Shown: one piece after another, positions 43,929-51,955 of the stretch
Position numbering within the stretch: position 1 is the first letter of the stretch
How the letters are laid out: the number at the start of each line of letters is the position of its first letter
From: an uncultured Gammaproteobacteria bacterium
GTDB lineage: Bacteria > Pseudomonadota > Gammaproteobacteria > HK1
Length of the DNA: 64,000 nt
Reading direction: 5' to 3'
Assembly: GCA_958295465.1 (NCBI GenBank)
Contig: OY282353.1
Span: 3,711,001-3,775,000, forward strand
The notes under the pieces: model-generated
The model's input: the letters and a program-made list of their open reading frames with translations, nothing else
What the model was told of the DNA's origin: nothing
Database searches by the model: none
Translations under genes and position numbers: made by a program

Positions 43929-45424
43929 TGGCCAAGGCCGCATTCGACACGCCCCGTATCCCGGACTTCCCCGAGATCCCGGTGGTGGTCGAGGGCGCGA
44001 TGGGGCATAGCCGACCGTTCGCCGCGGCGCCCGAGCATCAGGAAGCACTCGGCTTCCCCGGCCGGCTCGTCGAGGACTGGCACGACCGGGCGATCGCCCG
44101 GATGGGGGAGCTGCTCGGCCGGTCCCGGGGCTTGCGCGTCTTCCTCGACTCATGCGTCAAGTGCGGCGCGTGCACCGACAAGTGCCACTACTTCCTCGGC
44201 ACCGGCGATCCCAAGAACATGCCGGTGGCGCGGCAGGACCTGCTGCGCAAGGTGTACCGGCGCCACTTCACGCTCGCCGGCAAGCTGTTCCCGAAGCTCG
44301 TCGGCGCGGCCGACCTCACCGAGGAGGTACTGGAGGACTGGTACCGCTACTTCCACCAGTGCTCGCAGTGCCGGCGCTGCTCGGTGTTCTGCCCCTACGG
44401 CATCGACACCGCGGAGGTGTCGATGGCGGGGCGCGAGATCCTCGCGAGCGTCGGCCTGGGGCAGAAGTACAGCAACGAGATCATCGGCAAGGTCCACAAG
44501 ATCGGGAACAACCTCGGGCTGCCGCAGCCGGCGCTGGCCGACACCCTGGAAGGGCTGGGGGAGGACGTCGAGGAGGAGACGGGGGTCCCGGTGCGCTTCC
44601 CCCTCGACGAGGAGGGCGCGGAGGTCCTGCTCGTCACGCCGTCGGCGGACTTCTTCGCCGAGCCGCACGTCGACGGCCTCATCGGCTACGCCAAGGTGTT
44701 CCACCAGGCCGGCATCCGCTGGACGCTCAGCACCCGGGCCTCGGAGGCGGCGAACTTCGGGCTGTTCATCGGCAGCTACGAGAACATGCGCAAGGTGGCG
44801 CTACGGGTGCGGGAAGCGGCGCTGGAGCTCGGGGTGAAGCGGCTGGTGTTCGGCGAATGCGGGCACGCCTGGCGGGTCGCCTACAGCTTCCTCGACACCC
44901 TGGCCGGTCCGTTCGACTTCCTCGACCCGCGCTACCCGGTACCGCAGCACGTGGTCGAAGTCACCCACGATCTGATCCGCCGCGGCGCGCTCACCCTCGA
45001 CAGGTCCGCCAACGACGAGCGCCGCGTCACGTTCCACGATTCGTGCAACGTCGCGCGCGCGTCCCGCATGGGCGACGTCCCGGGCGGGCAGTTCACGCTG
45101 CCCCGCGACGTGCTGCGCGCGGTCTGCAACCACTTCTTCGACATGGCCCCCGACACCATCGGGGAGGGTACCTTCTGCTGCGGCGGCGGCGGAGGGCTGC
45201 TCACCGACGACCTCGTCGAGCTGCGGGTCAAGGGGGCGCTGCCCCGGATGCAGGCGTTCAGGGAAGTCGTCGAGCGCCACCGCGTGACCCACATCGCCGC
45301 CATCTGCGCGATCTGCAAGAGCCAGTTCGCCAAGGTGCTGCCGTACTACGGCTTCGAGATGGACCAAATCCTGAGCGTGCACCAGCTCGTCGGCGACGCG
45401 ATCGTGCTCGGGCGCAACGACTGA
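43928..45424 (+). CDS. dsrK: Heterodisulfide-reductase-like iron-sulfur protein DsrK
   Basis: A 498-residue protein starting at ATG 43928 on the dsrM stop. Two ferredoxin clusters are visible (CVKCGACTDKC and CSQCRRCSVFCPYG), and two CCG-type domains for the non-cubane cluster, the second with FCCGGGGG followed by CAICKSQF. It oxidises reduced DsrC and passes electrons to DsrM. The gene ends normally (VLGRND). The usual next gene dsrL is 3.7 kb away and truncated. Confidence 0.95.
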   Translation: MAKAAFDTPRIPDFPEIPVVVEGAMGHSRPFAAAPEHQEALGFPGRLVEDWHDRAIARMGELLGRSRGLRVFLDSCVKCGACTDKCHYFLGTGDPKNMPVARQDLLRKVYRRHFTLAGKLFPKLVGAADLTEEVLEDWYRYFHQCSQCRRCSVFCPYGIDTAEVSMAGREILASVGLGQKYSNEIIGKVHKIGNNLGLPQPALADTLEGLGEDVEEETGVPVRFPLDEEGAEVLLVTPSADFFAEPHVDGLIGYAKVFHQAGIRWTLSTRASEAANFGLFIGSYENMRKVALRVREAALELGVKRLVFGECGHAWRVAYSFLDTLAGPFDFLDPRYPVPQHVVEVTHDLIRRGALTLDRSANDERRVTFHDSCNVARASRMGDVPGGQFTLPRDVLRAVCNHFFDMAPDTIGEGTFCCGGGGGLLTDDLVELRVKGALPRMQAFREVVERHRVTHIAAICAICKSQFAKVLPYYGFEMDQILSVHQLVGDAIVLGRND

Positions 45425-45483
45425 CGGTGCCTGATCTCGGCCGCCGCCGGGACGGGCGGCTGTTCATCGTGGTTCCGGCGGAC

Positions 45484-45527
45484 GATTGCATCCCCGCTCG
45501 ACGGCTTCGACGAACACCGGACAGGGA
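45484..45527. repeat. 44-bp exact repeat, copy 1
   Basis: Forty-four bases starting GATTGCATCCCCGCTCGACG are identical to 50113-50156 in the same orientation. This copy sits between dsrK and the 3.2-kb duplicated segment and appears to be a fragment of the longer frame present at the second site. It marks a rearrangement junction. Confidence 0.9.
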
Positions 45528-45683
45528 CGCCGGAGGCGCGCGCATCCGGGAGGGATGGAGCTCGCAACCCGATTGTCCAAGGCGGACTCGAAACGTCATT
45601 TGGTGATCGATGCGGGAGCGTCTTCGCATCGGAAAAGACGATTGGCGTTTGCGGACTTGGGGTTTGGTGTAATGTTCACAAAC

Positions 45684-46058
45684 TTATCCGAGGAAACGCT
45701 TCAGGCGCAAGGCCGGCAGTTTCTTCAACCGCTTATTGACCGGATCGACTTCGATACCGGCGGACTCCAGGGCGGTGACCCCCAACAGCGGTTCGGCATC
45801 GTCATCACCCATGATGATGCGCCCTGCCGTGAAGTCGCCCATGAATTCGATGTCCGCGGTCGTCACGTCCATCTTGACTTTGCGACCGTCGGCTGTTTCG
45901 TACACTCGCAGTCCCTTGGACTCCAGGCCGATGGCCTCGAGGTGGGATCTCGGCGCGAGGGAATCCGTTGCGCCGGTGTCGACGAGAAACAATCCCTCCC
46001 AGGATCTCGACGGCTCGGCCGGATTGCGGATGGTGACCGTGACGTGTACGGCGCCCAT
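45684..46058 (-). CDS. Retropepsin-like aspartic protease (copy A)
   Basis: A 124-residue protein whose catalytic motif LVDTGATDS and later GVTALESAG match single-domain, retroviral-type aspartic proteases (clan AA), which work as homodimers. The start is set at the internal ATG (MGAVHVTVTIRNP) because GGAG lies 9 bases before it. No signal peptide or membrane segment is seen. The identical product is encoded at 53933. Function unknown; it faces away from the neighbouring fragments. Confidence 0.75.
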   Translation of the reverse strand: MGAVHVTVTIRNPAEPSRSWEGLFLVDTGATDSLAPRSHLEAIGLESKGLRVYETADGRKVKMDVTTADIEFMGDFTAGRIIMGDDDAEPLLGVTALESAGIEVDPVNKRLKKLPALRLKRFLG

Positions 46059-46196
46059 GCTGGTGTCTCCGTCAGTTTGTTCCACGGCGCGTCATGGATG
46101 AAGGGAACTGCCATTTCGACCTGTCCGGAACGCGCCCGAATCTACCACTCGGATGTTCCGCCAACAATTCGGATCCCGACGGGTGTCGGATTCCCG

Positions 46197-46503
46197 AAGG
46201 GTTGTCTTTCACGCCCTTCGCGCGCGTTGGAGCCGCTGGCTGATGCGTTACGGGCTGCGCACGGTCCTGCCGCCGGAGGTCTGCTGGAACCGGAGCAAGA
46301 CCGACCCGGCGCGGGGCGATCCGCTGCGCGGCGCCTTCGAAGAGGCGTTGCCCGCGGTCCGGGCGCGGCTCGCCGTGTGCACGCCGTCACGCGCCCGCTA
46401 TGTCGACGTGCCGCGCCTGCTCGAACACCTGGATACGGTCCGGTTCCGGGAGAGGCCGGAACCCGGCCTCTTCAGGATAGCGCTGCAGCTTCTCGACTTC
46501 TGA
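46197..46503 (+). pseudogene. C-terminal fragment of an asparagine-synthetase-like protein (copy A)
   Basis: About 100 codons encode RWLMRYGLRTVLPPEVCWNR, then SKTDPAR and FRIALQLLDF-stop, the C-terminal end of AsnB-type amidotransferases (pattern LP--VCWR-SK-DP). The glutaminase domain and the ATP-binding core are missing and there is no start codon context. A matching fragment is at 54444. Confidence 0.6.
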
Positions 46504-46706
46504 GCGGCGACCGCCGGACGGGTGTCGGCCGCCGACCAGGTCGATCGCCGGAAGCGGCTCCACGGCAGGGGCGGCTGCTTCGCCCGCTTCTGTTTCGGTT
46601 GGTCCGGACTGCGTGATCGCGGAGGATGGGGTAGCCTTCCCCGATGGCCATGGGATCTCCGGGAGCCACTGGTGCCGGTGCATGCCGTGCGGGGACGCTG
46701 GATACC

Positions 46707-48659
46707 ATGAAAGAGAAATCCGCCCCCGAGCTGCCGGTGCTCCACCGTCTGGCCATCGTCTACCTGATGCTGCCGGTGGTCGTGTGGCTGGTGGGCTGGT
46801 TCGAGTGGTGGTTCGGCATTCCGGTCGCCGCACTGCTGGTGTGTGCGCTCCGGCGTCCGCTCTCGGGGTCGTGGCGGCCGCGGGCGCCGTCCGCCGCCGA
46901 GGTGGCCGCCCTCGCGGTGGCCGCCGGCGTGGTGATGATGACCGCCGCCGGCGGCGTGTTCGATGTCGGGAGGACCGACTGGCTCGAGCACCGGACGACC
47001 CTGCTCGATCTGGGACGCTACCCCTGGCCCACGTACCTGCCCGACCCTCTGGCCGTCTGGCGGCCCGCGCCCGGGGGAGAGGCGCCCGCCCCGCCGCTGC
47101 TGCGTTACTACCTCGGATGGCACATGGCGCCGGGGCTGGTGGCCCACTGGTTCGGGCCGGCGGCCTTGAGCTGGGCGGTGCCCCTGTGGACCTGGGCCGG
47201 GGTGGCCCTCGTCGCACTGCTGTTCACCCGGGGCTGCCGCGGTCGGGCGGTCGCCGTCGCCCTCCTGGTCCTCTTCGTCTTCAGCGGGATGGACCTCGTG
47301 CGGGTGTCGGCGTTCAAGGGATGGGAGTGGGTCGAGTCGCTCACCGAGGGTCGCGGCTGGCAGGCCCTCCTTTATGGCGCGTGGGGACCCGTCAGGCTGG
47401 ATTCCCGGGTGCACAGCCTGATGTTGGCGCCTCAGCACTTCCTGCCTGCCGGACTGTATGCCCTGCTCTGCCTGCAGCTTCGCCGGCAGCCCCGGTTCCT
47501 GGCGGTGCTCGGCGTCCTGCTGGCGGCGGCTCCGTTCTGGTCGGCGTTCGTGGCCGTGGGCCTGCTGCCGCTCCTGGTGGTGCTGGTGTGGGAGAACGGG
47601 GTGCGCCCGTTCCTGCGCTGGTCCAACCTGTGCCTGGCGGGGCCGCTGTTCGGTCTGGTGGTGCTCTACCTGACCTCCGGGGCGATGGATTTCCCGCAGG
47701 GCTGGATGTGGGAGAAACATGACTGGCTGTGGCTGGCGCGCGTGCTGCCTGTCTTGTACCTGACCGAGTTCCTGCTGCTGGCGCTGCTGCTGTGGGTGGT
47801 CCGGCCGGCGTTGCGCCGGGAGCCCTTCTTCATCGCCGGCGTGGCGACGCTGCTGCTTCTGCCCTTGTACCGCTACGGGGGTGGGCAAGACCTCCTGACG
47901 CGCGGGTCGCTGCCGGCGCTGTTTCTGCTGAGCTGGTTCTGCGCCGACGCCATCGCGCGGCGCGGCGGTGTGCTCATCCGGCACGGCGGGTACCGCCGCG
48001 CCGCCTTCGCGGGGCTGGTGCTCGTGCTCGGCATGGGGGTGCCCACCACGGCAGCGGAGCTGGCGCGCGCCGTCGGCGGGTACGGCTCGTTCTACGGCTC
48101 GTTCCGGTATGAACACGCCGGGAACACCACCCTGGTCGATCTGCCCCCTGGATGGCGGCGCCAGAACGTGGCGCGCGACGTACCGGACCTGCTCCGGTGG
48201 CTGCTGCGCGAGCCCGCGCCCTTCCCCAAGCGCCGTCCGCCGAGCGAGCCCATCGTCCGATCCGTCTTCGACGTGTACCTCGACGGCGGCAGGCTGATCT
48301 ACGTCAAGGACCGATGCACCCCGGCGGACGTGAAGAAGCGCCTCTTCCTGTACGTGACTCCGGTGAATCCGGCCGATCTGCCGCGGCACCGCCGGCGGTT
48401 CGGATCCGTCAAGTCTGACGTGTGGCTGCTCGATCGCTGGCCCTGGCGCCCGAATGTGCTCGACGGCCGGTGCCTGTTCGGCGCCTCGCTTCCCGGGTTT
48501 CCGGTGGCCCGCATCGTCACCGGTCGGCAGATGGGAAAGCGGCCGCCCCGGATCGTCTGGAAGACGGAAGTCGCCTTCGGGGCCGGCCTGGTGCCCGCGC
48601 TCGTTCCGTCGCAAGAACCATTGCGCCGCGATCCGCCATCTCGACAAGAGGTTGATTGA
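46707..48659 (+). CDS. Large polytopic membrane protein, GT-C-like (copy A)
   Basis: A 650-residue protein with about ten hydrophobic segments in the first 450 residues and a soluble C-terminal domain (from about NTTLVDLPPGW). A WLEHRTTLLDLGRYPWPTY loop after the first three helices and RYYLGWHMAPGLVAHWFG resemble the extracytoplasmic loops of GT-C glycosyltransferases, but I do not recognise the family with certainty. The start ATG 46707 (MKEKSAPELPVL) is chosen over ATG 46644 because GGGGACG precedes it. It is 90% or more alike to copy B by eye except in two patches (near residues 85 and 195-225). Confidence 0.7.
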   Translation: MKEKSAPELPVLHRLAIVYLMLPVVVWLVGWFEWWFGIPVAALLVCALRRPLSGSWRPRAPSAAEVAALAVAAGVVMMTAAGGVFDVGRTDWLEHRTTLLDLGRYPWPTYLPDPLAVWRPAPGGEAPAPPLLRYYLGWHMAPGLVAHWFGPAALSWAVPLWTWAGVALVALLFTRGCRGRAVAVALLVLFVFSGMDLVRVSAFKGWEWVESLTEGRGWQALLYGAWGPVRLDSRVHSLMLAPQHFLPAGLYALLCLQLRRQPRFLAVLGVLLAAAPFWSAFVAVGLLPLLVVLVWENGVRPFLRWSNLCLAGPLFGLVVLYLTSGAMDFPQGWMWEKHDWLWLARVLPVLYLTEFLLLALLLWVVRPALRREPFFIAGVATLLLLPLYRYGGGQDLLTRGSLPALFLLSWFCADAIARRGGVLIRHGGYRRAAFAGLVLVLGMGVPTTAAELARAVGGYGSFYGSFRYEHAGNTTLVDLPPGWRRQNVARDVPDLLRWLLREPAPFPKRRPPSEPIVRSVFDVYLDGGRLIYVKDRCTPADVKKRLFLYVTPVNPADLPRHRRRFGSVKSDVWLLDRWPWRPNVLDGRCLFGASLPGFPVARIVTGRQMGKRPPRIVWKTEVAFGAGLVPALVPSQEPLRRDPPSRQEVD

Positions 48660-48739
48660 CAAGGGGCGGGGCGGATGGTCGTCAGGATGGGGCGTCTCCA
48701 GGCCCGACGGAGCTTGCAAAGTCGACATGGAGGCATTCG

Positions 48740-49010
48740 GGGGTAGCAGCCAGGACGCGGGCGTGTCGCCGGTGGCGAAGTTCCAGGACAGGTATACCAG
48801 GTGGGAGCGGCTCCTGCACCGCCTCGCCTTTTCCACCGTGGAGGCGCACATCGCGCTTCGCGCTTGGCGATGGTCGTGGAAGTGCGTGCGGTCGAGCCAC
48901 TCGCATTCGAGGGTTGCGAAGAAGCTTTCGGCCATGGCGCTGTCGAAGCAGTCCCCGACCGAGCCTATCGACGGCGCCACGCTCCATCGCCGGCAGCGCT
49001 CGCCGAAAGG
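48740..49010 (-). pseudogene. IS3-family transposase (OrfB) C-terminal remnant
   Basis: The reverse strand reads SVGDCFDSAMAESFFATLEC and EWLDRTHFHDHRQAR, the strongly conserved C-terminal block of IS3 integrase-type transposases with the catalytic Glu in AESFF. After this the frame shifts and fades (expected RRRHSALGYLSP is degenerate, leaving SHLVYLSW). The catalytic Asp residues upstream are absent. It sits exactly at the end of duplicated segment A, so it may have mediated the rearrangement. Confidence 0.7.
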
Positions 49011-49153
49011 GTAGAATTTCCTTGGAAAGAGCCGGATCGGACTTTCATGATTGTCGAATAGAGGCATGAAGATGGGACCATCTGCCGGGGCGTATTCCCG
49101 ATCGTCCTGTCGGTCCGAGAGATACCCGGGAAACACCAACAGAGACCGAAATC

Positions 49154-49709
49154 ATGGCCACCCCCTGGAGCAAGACCCACCGTAGCGGAAACCATACGTT
49201 CCGCAAGTTCCGCGACGGCGATCACCGCTGGCCGGACCTGGAGTCGCAGATCTTCGAGGCGGATCATTCCCACAAGTGCCCGACCTACGTGCACCGCACG
49301 CCGCCGTGTCAGGGAAGCTGCCCGGCCGGGGAGGACGTGCGGGGCTGGCTCCAGGTGGTGCGGGGGCTGGAAAAGCCGCCGGAGGGCATGAGCTGGCAGG
49401 AGTACGCGTTCCGGCGGGCCACCGACGCCAACCCCTTCCCGGCGCAGATGGGCCGGGTCTGCCCGGCGCCGTGCGAGGACGGCTGCAACCGCAACGAGGT
49501 CGAGGATTTCGTCGGGATCAACTCCGTGGAGCAGTTCATCGGCGACAGCGCCATCGCGGAGAATTTCGCGTTCGCGCCGCCCGAACGCGAGACCGGCAAG
49601 CGCATCGCCATCGTCGGCGGCGGTCCGGCCGGGCTCACCGCCGCGTACCAGCTCCGCCGGCGCGGGCACCGGTGCACGGTCTACGACGACCACGAGGCGC
49701 TCGGCGTGC
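49154..49709 (+). pseudogene. dsrL: dsrL, 5' fragment only
   Basis: The first about 185 codons of DsrL, the iron-sulfur flavoprotein that couples NAD(P)H to DsrAB. The N-terminal cluster region (CQGSCPAGEDVRGW, CPAPCEDGCNR) and the first dinucleotide-binding fold (IAIVGGGPAGLTAAYQ) are intact up to YDDHEALG. At about 49709 the sequence switches into the tail of a reverse-strand gene, and the frame continues meaninglessly to 50413. The FAD/NAD domains and C-terminal ferredoxin are missing, so this copy cannot work. A full copy elsewhere, or an assembly break, would be needed for a working pathway. Confidence 0.85.
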
Positions 49710-50275
49710 GGTTCGCCGTCCTGGCGGAAAGCAGCGGTCGTCTTCGCCCGCCAGCGCCGGAGCAGGCGCTTGAAGGGGTACCAGAGCGCGGTGAGCAGCA
49801 CGAACAGGAAGAACCCGACCCCGCCCAGTGCGACCGCGATCGCGCCCGCTCCCAGACCGGGGCCGATGTAAGCATGAGCGGCCTGTGTGAAGGTCAGCGA
49901 CAGCACCGCGATTCCGTTGCGCGAAACCAGCGATGCGGGGCGAAGCGCCTCCGACGCCTCCCACGGTGTTCGCATGTGCGCCATGGAGAGAAACACTGTC
50001 GATGCGATGGTGACGTTGGTGGTGCTGCGGACGTCCTCGGTGCCGAGGATGCCAATCAGACGCAGGTGGGCGAGCACCGATGCGGCGAGTTCGGGGAGGA
50101 GCATCGCGAGCAGATTGCATCCCCGCTCGACGGCTTCGACGAACACCGGACAGGGAATCGCGATGACGGACGGGATGTAGGCGCGGAAAAGGCTGGAGGG
50201 GGCGGTGCGGCGGCGGCTGGCGTCGTCGCCGAAGTTCCGGGAGCATTGCCGGGGGACTCCGGGGCGGCGGGCGTG
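49710..50275 (-). pseudogene. Reverse-strand frame ending in an AHAYIGPG small-membrane-protein segment, 3'-truncated
   Basis: A frame open on the reverse strand from about 50275 reads SSLFRAYIPSVIAIP, VFVEAVERGCNLLAMLLPEL and then, from about 49975, a hydrophobic segment after AAHAYIGPGLGAG and a basic end WYPFKRLLRRWR. The last part is like the small protein at 51686 (AHAYVDPG, RLKRR). At 49709 it runs into dsrL antisense, so its own 3' end is lost. I do not recognise the N-terminal part. The 44-bp repeat lies inside it. Confidence 0.4.
50113..50156. repeat. 44-bp exact repeat, copy 2
   Basis: Identical to 45484-45527 and in the same direction. Here the 44 bases are part of the reverse-strand frame (coding VFVEAVERGCN), so this is likely the original site. 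Confidence 0.9.
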
Positions 50276-50295
50276 GCCTCCGAGAGTGCAGAACG

Positions 50296-51699
50296 CTACC
50301 GGCCGTCAGCAGGCTCCAGCAGGAACAGTTCCCGCAAGCCGCCTTTCAATTTCAACCGGTCGCGAACGGAGAAGCATCTGCGGACTTCCGATTCGAAGTT
50401 CTCGGCGGTGTAGTCCGCGTAGTGCTCCCGCTTGTTCTCCAGGAGTGTTTGGAACATCTCATCGTCGCGTCCGACAAACTCGAGGATGCAGGTCGCGTCC
50501 AGGCTTCGCAACCAGCCGATGAACAGCCGCAATGGGATGTTCGCCGCGACCCTCAGGTGATGAGCCAAAGCCAGGCAAAGCGCCATGTCGGGATTTCGCC
50601 GCGCATCGAACGCCGGGCGCTCGCGACCGGCCCAACCCTGTCCCGGCGAGAGGTTCGCCAGATCCATCACCAGCGGAATGACGTTCCGCGGCCCGCTCTG
50701 CCGCACCTCGCGATAGAACCAATCGACGGCATCGTGATCCGCGTCCACGGCAACGACCATCCCCGAGTACTCGGCGGCGATACGCGCGAACGTGCCGGTA
50801 TTCGCGCCCAGGTCCCAAGTCAGCCCAGGGCCACGCGCCGCGGTGTGCCGTAGCACGAAGTCCTTCTTCCGTTCGAAGTCGGCCGCGTCGTAGGAATGAT
50901 TCTGGGCGTACCGCGACCAGGTCGAACGAGCCGGCCCGCTGGACAGACCGACGATGAGCCGCCGCAGGCTGTCCCACAGCGCGAACAGCATCGTCTTCGG
51001 CTGTCGTCCACGTGGGCCAGCGGATCGGAGAGCGGCGCGTTCGGCCTTGGCGGGAAACCAGACATGCGACAGGACGCCGCGCTTGAAACGCCCCAGCCCA
51101 CGGAAGTACCGGCTTGCTTCCTCGGGCGGGATACCCTCGAGGCGCGAGCGGAGCAGCGGCTGGAACGGGATGCCCAGATGCGCCGTCAGCAGCAACGGTG
51201 TCAGGAAGGTCGCGCAGAATTGACGATACCCCCGCCAGTACTCGCCCTCTTCCCAAGGAACGAACGACGGTATGTCGATAAACACCGGGCGCACGCCCAT
51301 CCACTGCACGTTGAACGACGTCGCGTCCTTGAGCAGCCAGCCGTTTCTGGCGCCGGTCTCCAGTATTTGCAATTGCAATAGCGCCGCGTCCTTGAGCATC
51401 GAGAACGGCCACTCGTAGGGCCAGGTCACGAAGTTCACCGCCTCATGCTCCACGGCGGCGCTCCAGCCCTCTTTCATCACGTGCCGAGCGTTGGGGAGTT
51501 CCGGCTGGATCAGTCGGGTCGCCACGACCTGGCCGCCATCGACCAAGTCCTGGAAAAAGGGCTCGGCAAGCAGGTTCCCCACTATTCCGGCGGCGGATGG
51601 ATTCAACCCGCGAACGATGCTCGCCTCTCCGGTGTCCCGCATGACCCGGTACACCTGTCCGGCCGGGTCCTTGAACGACCCACCGTCAGCCCTGAGCAC
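50296..51699 (-). CDS. NoeA-like class I SAM-dependent methyltransferase
   Basis: A 467-residue protein. A conserved N-terminal half (GGSFKDPAGQVYR, VNFVTWPYEWPFSMLKDAAL) is followed by a SAM-binding Rossmann motif LTWDLGANTGTFARIA (about residue 270) and VVAVDADHDAV. This two-part arrangement is that of NoeA-type proteins first described in nodulation gene sets and common in polysaccharide clusters. The start is placed at GTG 51699, overlapping the end of the small membrane protein gene; a longer frame to 51768 exists. It likely modifies a surface glycan together with the two genes upstream of it. Confidence 0.75.
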   Translation of the reverse strand: MLRADGGSFKDPAGQVYRVMRDTGEASIVRGLNPSAAGIVGNLLAEPFFQDLVDGGQVVATRLIQPELPNARHVMKEGWSAAVEHEAVNFVTWPYEWPFSMLKDAALLQLQILETGARNGWLLKDATSFNVQWMGVRPVFIDIPSFVPWEEGEYWRGYRQFCATFLTPLLLTAHLGIPFQPLLRSRLEGIPPEEASRYFRGLGRFKRGVLSHVWFPAKAERAALRSAGPRGRQPKTMLFALWDSLRRLIVGLSSGPARSTWSRYAQNHSYDAADFERKKDFVLRHTAARGPGLTWDLGANTGTFARIAAEYSGMVVAVDADHDAVDWFYREVRQSGPRNVIPLVMDLANLSPGQGWAGRERPAFDARRNPDMALCLALAHHLRVAANIPLRLFIGWLRSLDATCILEFVGRDDEMFQTLLENKREHYADYTAENFESEVRRCFSVRDRLKLKGGLRELFLLEPADGR

Positions 51700-51955
51700 T
51701 TCCGTCCTCGGGACGTGCGTCCGTGGAATCGGAACCGTCGCGGTCCGCCACCGCCTTCCTGTCCCCATGGAAAACCCGACGTTTCAAGCGGCTCAAGTAC
51801 CCCCGGATGATATAGCCACCGGCCGCCAGAGCGCCCAGCACACTGGTGATGACGAAGCCGGCGGAGCCGGGATCGACATAGGCGTGAGCCGCGGTCGGCA
51901 CGAAGACGAACACGGTGGCGCCGATCAACAGATCGCGCCGTATTGGTCTACTCAT
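51686..51955 (-). CDS. Small membrane protein with AHAY-DPG motif, 89 aa
   Basis: It begins MSRPIRRDLLIGATVFVFV and has a signal-like helix ending in AAHAYVDPGSAG, a second hydrophobic segment (ITSVLGALAAGGYIIRGYL) and a basic tail. Its ATG overlaps the last eight bases of the sulfatase gene, so the two are coupled. Such small proteins commonly accompany sulfatase-like and NoeA-like genes in surface polysaccharide sets; their role is unknown. Confidence 0.7.
   Translation of the reverse strand: MSRPIRRDLLIGATVFVFVPTAAHAYVDPGSAGFVITSVLGALAAGGYIIRGYLSRLKRRVFHGDRKAVADRDGSDSTDARPEDGSAQG

Larger units (their letters stand above)
45544..48739. repeat. 3.2-kb direct segmental duplication, copy A
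   Basis: From ATCCGGGAGGGATGG to GAGGCATTCG this segment matches 53793-57055 gene for gene in the same orientation. It holds the aspartic protease, the asparagine-synthetase fragment and the large membrane protein. Most of it is nearly identical, with two patches of strong divergence inside the membrane protein gene. Confidence 0.92.

Noticed and set aside
37432..45424. Sulfate/sulfite reduction (forward Dsr pathway)
   Set aside because: dsrEFH and a dsrL relic accompany dsrAB, the set characteristic of sulfur oxidisers; no dsrD is seen.
46398..49139. Reverse-strand 913-codon frame across the membrane protein (and its twin at 54719-57208)
   Set aside because: Only its first 80 codons (the IS3 remnant) are meaningful; the rest is a Gln/His/Arg-rich mirror of the membrane protein gene.
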